A DNA stretch of 64,000 bases from Lateolabrax maculatus. Its lineage: Eukaryota > Chordata > Actinopteri > Acropomatiformes > Lateolabracidae. Shown one piece after another: positions 55,497 to 64,000 of the stretch. Below the pieces are notes generated by a model. The model was not told the origin of the DNA and made no database searches. It was given only the letters and a program-made list of their open reading frames with translations. A program made the position numbers and the translations under genes. The stretch covers positions 2,144,501 to 2,208,500 of the forward strand of contig CM062207.1 in assembly GCA_031216445.1 (NCBI GenBank), given 5' to 3'. The stretch's first letter is position 1. Each line of letters opens with the position of its first letter.

Positions 55497-58400
55497 AGAC
55501 GTACGATGGGTGTGTTGTTGAGTGGCGGGTCCACCAGCAGCACCGCTCTGGTCAAACTCTCTCCCTGCTCCTTCTTGTGGGCTCCCCCTAGTGGCAACAA
55601 ACAGTCGCAGCATGACATTCAACGACTTCATTACCCAGAAATCCTGTGTACCACCTGTTAATAATCTATTACATTTTCATAACTCTTTATTTTGGACTTG
55701 TGTAATAAAAAGTATCCACGTACCAAAACCAGGAACCATCATGTTTCTGTTGTTGTTAGCAGCAGCAGGACCCTCCAGAGGACCGGGGCCTCGGCCGAGA
55801 ATCGAGTCCCCGTTGGCGGGCTGACGCTGCTCCATCGCCCCCTGGCTCACCTGGAGCTCCTCAGGGGTGGGTGAAGACTGGTATCCCAGCGAGGAGGGCG
55901 GGTACTGAAGCACGCTCGGAGGGTACAGGGTACGTCCCGCGCCCTGACCTGGGTGGTAGCCCTGAGTCATGGGGGGGGGGGCTGAATAGGGTGGACTCGG
56001 GGTGTGGTACCCAACCGGGAAGCTGGGGTTTCTGGGTGGGGGCATCTGGTGCTGTTGCCACGACGACAGCGACATCCTGTGGGGCGAAGGCTGGGTGACG
56101 GGGTACCCGGCCTGGTTGAAGGAGGGGTCGCTGGGATGGGGGGGCTCGGCGGGGGGGGCCTGGTGGTCGTACTGAGGCGGCACTGAAGTCTGAGGGTACT
56201 GGGGGTGTTGGTACGCCTCCTGGGGCCTGGTGGTGGGTGTGGAGGCAGGGTAGTGGGGGGAGGGGGAGCGGGAGGGGAGCTTGGGGTGCATGGTGTGGGC
56301 CTGCTGGAGGGGGAGGAGGTAAATGTAGGGGGGGAACATGGGCATGGAGTAGGCCTGGAGAGAGGAGCACGAGCAAATGTTAGTTCCTTCATGCGTCTGG
56401 CACCAAAAGTTCCTTTCATCAGATCCTAAACAAAATGGTGATGCACTGATGTGGAAGTTGCCATGTTTTGGGGGTTTCCTGAGCTTTTATGTCAACATGT
56501 TTGTGCAGGTTACCATGTGGTTCTTTGTCTTACCTTCACACCCAAGTTGAAGAAAAACCTCAAGATGTTGACGTCTGCAGAGGAAGACAAACCAAGCACT
56601 CGTCACAGAACTGCTGCCAAATGTCACCTCGTACATACGGTCTATAAAGCTTCAGTTATTTTACACATCTACATGTTTTACTGGACGGTTTAATATCAGC
56701 AGGTAAATGTCAAAAATGTCAACATAACTTTGATTTCATGTTGTCCTTTAATTTAGTTTAACGTGTATGAAACTAAAACAATATTTCTCGTCTTTTGACA
56801 GCTGGTGAACTAAATAATTCAACAATCAGAAATTGATCAGCTTTAAAATAGCCTTAATATCCTTGATATTACAAATATTTATTGATACTATATTGTTTCC
56901 TTTGTGTCATGATGTTCTCTTGTTCTTAGTGATGTGTTCTAGTGATAAAAGTATTTGAGTCATTTCTCAAGAAAAAATGCCAAATATATTTGAATATTGC
57001 TGGAATATTTTGGGCTTTTGTCTGACTTGAAAATATCTGAAGCCAACTTGTGCTCTGGGAACTTCAGACTGACGTTATTTAGAAAAAATTTTTGATGAAT
57101 CGATTAATCGGCTTAATAGCGGTCGCATGTATCAATAACAGCCGGCTCACCTTGGGGCAGGTCGTCCCCTGACTTGCAGGAGGAGATGGGAGGGGTCGGA
57201 GCCATGTCGCCCTTCTCCCCCTGGGGGAACCCGGGGTACAGGGGGTCCTGGTAGAGCTGGGACAGCTGCTGCAGAGGAACGGGTCCTGGGATGGACTGGG
57301 GGTGAGGAGGAGGAGGGTGAGCCGACTGGAGCTGGGGATGCTGGGAGGGGTGAGGAGGGTGTGACTGCTGAGAGGGAGGGTGAGCCGGTGACCCGGGCTG
57401 AGGCCGGGCGTGCGGGACCGGGGCCTCTGTTTGGGTGTTGGGGGTCTGGGATTGGAGGGAGGGATGTGGGACTTGTGAGGGGTGAGGAGGCTGCGCCGGC
57501 TGGACGTGGGGGTGAGGGTGGGTGACAGAGGTGTGGGGGTAGGAAGCTCCTGGAGCCGGGTGAGAGGCCTGGACCTGGGAGGCCTCAGATTGGGACAGGT
57601 ACTGGGCCTGAGGGGGGACGGGCGGCTGGGTCTGGATCTGGATCTGTGGCTGAGAGGCCCCCTCATTGTGGGACTGAGGTTGGAGCTGGAGGTGAGGTAG
57701 ACGGGGCTGAGGGAGAGCCGGCCGGGCCTCGACCTGCATCTGGGGTTGGTTCTCCTCCTGGCTCACGGAGATCTGGTTCTGGTTTTGGGGAAGAGCCACG
57801 TGGCTTTGGAAGGTCTGAGATGCTCCGATATTTGGCAAAGAACCTGAAAAACAGAGAAGACATGAGGACGAGTCAGGCTTCATGCTGGGAGCGACTGATG
57901 TGATGGGGATTGGACGATGGTCGCATTAAATTCCTGTCATGACCCGTAAAGGAGCTACGATACACATCTGAGGACATCCTCAGACCTAATCACCATCTGT
58001 CCTCAAACTGAAAGGCCTCAGGCTTCAAGTCGCAGGTGTTTTAATGTTCCACATCACAGGTTTCAGACGTCAGGTAAACAAAGTATATTTATGCCGTATT
58101 CAGTTTGTCCAACGCAACAGACCTGAGGCCTGAAGTGAATTTTAAAATTGTTTTAAAGAAGTTTAAAACCTTTAAACTTTTAGAAAATGTCAGATTTCTT
58201 ACTTGGAGTTTGTGCTGAAACTGGTGGAGCGTCATGGACTTGAGCAGCCTGATGGGTGAGAGAGGAGGAGGAGGAGGAGGAGGGTGGTGGACTGGGGGAG
58301 TGGGGGAGAGAGGGGACATGTGGGGAGGAACGGGGGAGGGAAGAGGGAGGGAGGAAGCCATGTGCAGTGGTGGGAGAGGGAGCGACGGGAGCGATGAAAG

Positions 58401-61374
58401 TGGGATGTGGTAGCGTGGACGAAGGAGGAGGCGAGGCAGATGATTTAGGGGGAAGAGAGGAGGAAAAGGAGGTGGGAAGTTTAGAGGATGATGACGGGGG
58501 AGGGGTGGATGAGGAGCGGGCGTGGGGAGTTGGGGGTGATGAAGCAGCAGGAAGAACAGGGGTGACGAAGGAGAAGAGAGCAGCAGAGGATGGGACCGAG
58601 TGAGGCACAGCACCTCCTGCTGCGGAGGGTTTAGTGGTCGGAGGAGCAGCAGCAGCAGGAGGAGCAGCAGCAGGAGGTGAACTGGGTGTAGCTCCAGCAG
58701 CCAAAGCATAAGACGGTGCGTTTGTTTTAGGAGTCGGGGCGCCACAGGTGAGTGGCAGGCTGGAAGCTGCGCGGTGCAGTGAAGCAGCGGCGGCCATGTT
58801 GGTGTTGGGCGTCGGCCTCGCAGGACCGGAGTCAGAGCCGGCGGACGGAGCGGCGGGAGGTTTGGCGGCAGGGAGGGCGGCGTTGGTGGGTGTAGTAGTC
58901 CTCGTAGTGGCTGGAAGCGGCGGGGTGGAAGATTTGGATCTTTCGCCAGCAGAGGGAGACGCCGCTCTGACGTCTTCAACTGGACTCTTCTGTCAAAAGA
59001 AAAGAAACATTTGTGTTCGTCTCCCACGGGAATCAAATAAGTTAAACTCGTTGAAAACTCAGCATCCAACACTAAAAACAAACTGATCAACACAATAATT
59101 TGCAGATTAACTGATAATAATAAATACTAAATTAACTGCTGGATATATGTTGTAGTTTGCACAGCAGAGGTGGGAAGTAACAAAGTACAAATACTCCGTT
59201 ACTGTACTTTAGTAGTTTTCAGGTTTCTGTATTTATTTCTGTACTTTGACCTCCTACATTTAAACACAAATATCTGAACTTTCCGCTCCTCACATTTTCA
59301 AAACATGATGCATTTGAGGGGAATTATGGATTATTTCTATTTTGCATTACTGTGCATCGCCTTCCCAACATCAAGATTTCTACCTATATGGACAATAACA
59401 CGTAGAAATGATGATTCCTTCATGAATCCATCAGTGCAGATCAGACAGGACAAAACAACTAGAACTAGTTTTTACTTTCTCACTCTTGAGTAAAGAAGTT
59501 GAGTCAGTCCTTTCACACAAGCATCTGTGCTTCTACTCGAGTAAACAACGTGCAGACTTTTGCCACCAGCTACTTTTCTTTCGTTTTCCACGGCAGACAG
59601 CGACCCCGAGAGGCTGATCGTCATAGCGACGAAACCCATCGTCTCTCGTGGTCGCATTTGTTGTGAACGAGTGAAGATCAACAGACTTACCGTCTTGTTT
59701 CTCTGGGACTTCTTCTTGTCTCCACCCTTCTTCCTCCCTCCGTCACCCTGCAGCCCAGGCTGAGTCTGAGGGGGGAAGGAAACAAAATAAACATAATTAT
59801 TAGTTATAAAAGACAATGAAACACCCCCTGATTTAAATGTCTGCACTCACCTTAGTTTTCTTTAGGTTACAGTTTATTTTCTCCTCCTGCAACAGACGAC
59901 ACAAAGCTTCTGCTTCATACATCACTTCATTAGGTTGTATTTGTGGTCACACTTTAGTTTCTCTTTATTTGTATTTTAGTTTTTGGTGCTTTTGTTTTGG
60001 TTAATTGTTAAAATATTTAAACATGTTAGTTTTATTGGTAGTTTAATTGGGAGTGTTTGTCTTTATGTAACTATGTTTTTATTAATTCTTTGTGTTCAGC
60101 CTTCAGTTTTTGAACCCTAAACTTTTGTTGCATATTTTGTAAATATTTTCTCTTTTTGTAAATCCTGTGACTCCTCATGACCACCAGCTCGGCCTCACAG
60201 GGAGTTTCTGTCCTGTTTGTAAAAGAGAGAACTAGCTTTTCACACTTATCAAAAAGAGTATATCTATCTATCGATCAAAGATCTGTCTTCACTTAGGTCC
60301 TCGGGTCAGAAGCCTTACTGTTGTCGTCTCATGTAATAAGGATGTAAGCAGGTGAATCTGCAGCCACCATGAAGGTTCAGGCGGTGTTTCTGACCACAGT
60401 TTCGGCGCCCTGAACTCACCCCAAGGGCGGGGAAGCTGAGCTCGTCCCTGAGCTGGATCTCCACCAGCGCCACGTTCATCTCCTCCTCCTCTTTGGCCAA
60501 ACGCTCCTCCTCCGTCAGGCCGAAAGCCGACTCCACCGAGCTCAGAGACTTCCTACAGGAACAAAAACAACAAAAACACATTTTATAATCAAACATCTTT
60601 TAAAACACATTTACTCTCCTTCATGCTCAATAAGAATCCACGAAGAAGATAAATTAAGACCTAGTAGATACGTACCTGTTGGCTTTGGCCCCTGCCTGCT
60701 CCTCTACGGTGGCCTGCGGGGGCCACGAGTGCTGCTTCTGCACACGCCCACTGGCGCCCGGTGCTGTTGCCTGGGAAACAGAGGAGGATGCTGGGAGGTG
60801 CTTCCCCCTGCCTCGGCCTCTACCTCTCTCGTCCCACTCTGAGAGGGAAACAGAGGCTCAGTCGGTGTACTTTGACAGTTTATGAGTGTGTGTGTGAGTG
60901 TGTGTGAGTGTGTGTGTGTGTACCTCCATGCCCGTTGCTCAGCCTCTTGTCTCGGTTGACCACCGTACTCCAGCTGTTCTCGTCACTGGGAGGACGCAGA
61001 CACCACAGAGGAACCTGCCTACACAACAACACAACCAGAACATTTACTCAGAGTCTTTGCTTGTCCTGTTACATTTATCTGACGGCTGTAGTTACTTCAC
61101 AAATTAAGTTTTTTAAACACAAATCACACAAAAAAGTTAATAAATAACAAAGCATCAGATTTTTGAAACAGTTTATATAAGTGCCTGAAACTATTTTAAT
61201 AATTGTCACTTTTCATGTAGAAAGCTTCTCTTTTTTTTTATATTTTCGGCTTTGTGAAGAGATTTCTCACAATTTTCATGATTTCTACAAGACAAACAAT
61301 CAATGGATTAATGGAGAATATAATCAGCAGATGGATCCATAAAATAATCATCAGCTGCAGTAGTACAACTTAAG

Positions 61375-61426
<52 letters not shown>

Positions 61427-61540
61427 CCTACTTCCTGCCCAGTTCTTCAATGTGAACTGTCACTGGGCCGTTGTTGGGAGGAACTTCCTTGATGGTTGCG
61501 TTGTAGCTTCGTCCACTTCCTTCAAGACGAACCTACAGGT

Positions 61541-61574
<34 letters not shown>

Positions 61575-62323
61575 TATTAAATTATTATACGTGAAACCTG
61601 AGGAAACAGAATTGACCTGAGGAAACTGAACGCATCACACCCACCTGACAGCGATCTCCTGCAGCGAACTGCAACCCGGCAGCGATACAGTAATCCATCT
61701 TCTGTTGTGCTGAAAGAAAAAAATAAAAATAAAACTTGCTTATTAATCAATTATTTTGTGATCAATTACAGGTTCAGTCAGTACAAACTGTTCACATTAC
61801 TCCACTGTCTCTGTTGGACTGACTTACATTCCAATTATGTATTTTTTACTTTTTCTCTATGTATCTGAACTTTCTGTCTTTGTGCTGCTGAAACTTCTGA
61901 ATTTCCCCTCTGGGGTTCAATAAAATCTCATCTGATCTGATATTCTAAAATGTAGAAAATAGTGTTTATTATTATTATTATTTTCATTTTGACCAAAAGT
62001 TCACAGTTAGTAAAATTAAAAATGTGAGAAAATCTTTATGCTTGAGGAGGCGAAAGCAGTTTGAATTGATAGATTTTGTATCAACAGACGAATCAGTGAA
62101 TCAGCCGTTCGTTTTCTGTATGCGTCACCTCTCTTGGTCTTGTGCCAGACGTCATACTCGATGTTCCTGAACAGAGTCGGGTTCAGCGAACGCCTCACCC
62201 GCTCGGGCAGGTGGCGGCCTCGCCCGCGGCCCTAACACACACACACACAGTTAATCAGTGATATTGTGTTACACAACAAAGGCAGTTAAGCAGGCGTGTA
62301 AAGGAGTTTGACAACATTACTTT

Positions 62324-62374
<51 letters not shown>

Positions 62375-63888
62375 CCTGTAACCCTGTCTTGCAGCCGTCG
62401 TGCTCGTTCCATTTTCTACCCTGCATCATAAAACACAAACATCATGAGATTGTTTATGTAGATTTAGACTTTTCCACCCGATCAGATTCTGTTCACCACG
62501 TAACCTAAATAATAAATTACCAGAGCGCCTCGTCAGTGTCCAGGTCGGACTCGTCGCTGCTGTGGCAGGCGGCCATGTTGTCGTCGCTCAGGACATCGGA
62601 GGGTCGGGCGCTGCGCTGGCAGAGACCCAGAGCACTACGATCCACTTTGAACACACCGTCGTACAGCAGCTCGTACAGGATGGCTGCAGGATGCACAGAC
62701 GCACACAGAGCAGTTCATTGTTGCTGGTATCAAACTCAATAACTGCAGAGATGTTTGGTTTCAGAAACATTTCGTCCAGATGAATTTAACCACAAACACT
62801 CACACTGGCAGAGAGCGGCGTTCTTAACGTCCTGTATGGGATACACGCTGTCGTAGTGATTCCCGTTCAGGAAACACAACCGCACCTGAGGGACAAAATA
62901 ACAGTCGTTCAGAGACTTCAGAGTTTTTGTCGGGTATGAAACACGTATTGTCTCCTCCCTTTGACACAAGATTGAAACAAATGTAAAAGAATATAAACAT
63001 CTTACATCTGTAGTTCTTCGCCTCAAAACAAATACTGTACATTATGAGCTTTTAATCAGAAACAGGTTTGATTGAGTCTAGTGATCGTTTCAGTCACGTT
63101 TTAAGCAAAAATGACTGAAGGTTTGCTGTTTTTCTTTGTTTTGCATTATAGAAAACTTAACATTGTTGGATTTTGGAATGTGTTGGTCCTTTTTCCACCA
63201 CTTTCTTACATTTCACAACCCAAATCTTTAATAGAGGAATCAAAAAAATACTTTCACAGCATTTTCTCCACAGACATTTGTAGTATTTTTCAAAAGTTCG
63301 GGATCCAACCCAAGTTTAAACAACGTGCAGCTGAACTAACAGATCCGATGGTGGCAACAGAAAAGGTTAAAGTTATGTTCAGTCTCACTTTGTCCTTGAA
63401 GTTGTTGCTTGTGATGTTGACGGGTGGTTTGCCGGGTTCCTGGAAGATCAGAAAATCTCTCCTACGGAAGACAAAGCGGGTGAAATGTGGGAATGTAAAG
63501 AGACAGATTCTTCATCAAGCTTTTACTTGTTCAGCTGTAGAACTCATTTCTGTTAAGTTTATGTTGGTAAAATCATAAATGACTTAAAAGAGCACGTCTC
63601 CCATTTAAAAAAAACTCTTGTATCTTCTTTTGAGCTTTGAGAAAGTTCCTTGAGCACCTGTGAACGTACAACGCTCTTTCCTTAAAAACAGGAACGTGAA
63701 AACTAACCCTAGAATCTGCTCCATGGACTCTGTTTGTCTGCAAAGTAAATTTACTTAAAGTTCAAGTTGAGATGCTGGATAATATAAATATATCATATCA
63801 AAATGTTGTCACTTCATCATTTGATCCTATTAGACTCTTACTTGTAGATGGCAGCCAGCGCGTTGATCTCCACCTCTCCCACCCATTG
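54542..63888 (-). CDS. otud4: OTU deubiquitinase 4, C-terminal 1,292 residues (5' end outside window)
   Basis: OTUD4 is a deubiquitinase and scaffold that also binds RNA. Nineteen minus-strand exons: 63888-63842, 63461-63389, 62885-62804, 62683-62521, 62420-62375, 62231-62129, 61709-61645, 61532-61432, 61018-60924, 60838-60676, 60552-60420, 59886-59851, 59765-59691, 58989-58203, 57843-57151, 56574-56534, 56354-55724, 55587-55505 and 55003-54542. All phases agree. The window begins inside the OTU domain (QWVGEVEINALAAIYK); the catalytic His is in LCFLNGNHYDSVYP, while the catalytic Cys exon is off-window. A Tudor-like segment follows (AAGLQFAAGDRCQVRLEG, then VHIEELGRK). The rest is low complexity: Ser/Pro/Ala-rich, then Gln/His/Pro-rich, with the conserved islands LYQDPLYPGFP and LRFFFNLGVKAYS. 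The C-terminus is RGG-rich. The low-complexity part is longer than in human. Confidence 0.95.
55443..55494. repeat. (TG)n microsatellite in the last otud4 intron
   Basis: About 26 units close to the donor of exon 55587-55505. On the gene strand it reads (CA)n soon after the GTACGT donor. Confidence 0.95.
61377..61420. repeat. (GT)n microsatellite in an otud4 intron
   Basis: Lies about 11 bases beyond the donor of exon 61532-61432, reading CA on the gene strand. A further CA run flanks the other side of the same exon near 61544-61572. Confidence 0.95.
62326..62371. repeat. (GT)n microsatellite in an otud4 intron
   Basis: Immediately downstream, on the gene strand, of the donor of exon 62420-62375. 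Confidence 0.95.
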
Positions 63889-64000
63889 CTGAAAACAGAG
63901 AGTACCATGAACCTCACTGACTTTAGTTATTCATTCTTCAATCAGCCGAGCGTCAGATATTTCACCAAAAACAGGTGAGTGAACCGTTAATTGTGTCGTA

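Noticed and set aside
58256..58603. Plus-strand Glu/Gly-rich open frame opposite the large otud4 exon
   Set aside because: It is the antisense shadow of the Ser/Pro-rich otud4 exon 58989-58203.

Overview
This is a vertebrate nuclear window, almost certainly from a teleost fish and probably a percomorph. It has short GT-AG introns, abundant (CA)n/(TG)n microsatellites, fish-type SINE and hAT relics, and four recognisable vertebrate gene neighbourhoods. No prokaryotic operons, phage or CRISPR were seen. All exon boundaries below were read by eye from splice sites and reading phase, and every summed coding length is a multiple of three.

Layout. (1) 1-4,110 is repeat-rich upstream DNA ending in a CpG-rich promoter-like stretch. 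(2) 4,111-17,585 (+) is an fbxw7-family gene of 13 coding exons and 556 aa, with a beta-type first exon, an F-box and eight WD40 repeats; its 3' UTR probably runs to about 19,860. (3) 19,870-23,000 is microsatellite-rich intergenic DNA with a CTCF-like site. (4) 23,000-40,260 is a tandem array of butyrophilin-like (IgV-IgC-TM) immune-type receptors, all on +. Copies A, B and C are intact in frame with three different cytoplasmic tails (about 33, 227 and 11 residues). Copy D is a relic without leader and IgV exons. (5) 41,582-42,855 (-) is anapc10, complete (186 aa). (6) 43,560-52,610 (+) is abce1, complete (599 aa, 17 coding exons), head-to-head with anapc10 across a short CpG/CRE/ETS/YY1-like promoter. 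(7) 63,888-54,542 (-) is otud4, 3' part only: 19 exons and 1,292 codons, with the 5' end beyond the window.

The conserved genes serve general processes: SCF ubiquitin ligase substrate choice, APC/C substrate recruitment, ribosome recycling, and OTU-family deubiquitination/RNA binding. They do not form one pathway. anapc10, abce1 and otud4 are also neighbours in human (established knowledge). The immune-type array lies between fbxw7 and that block.

The most interesting part is the receptor array. Near-identical introns flank IgV exons that differ sharply in the middle strands. One leader exon was rebuilt at a duplication junction, tails were swapped, and a perfect 22-bp inverted repeat sits where copy D lost its IgV exon. 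I see no wholly new system, but the array looks like a recently and actively rearranging receptor family.
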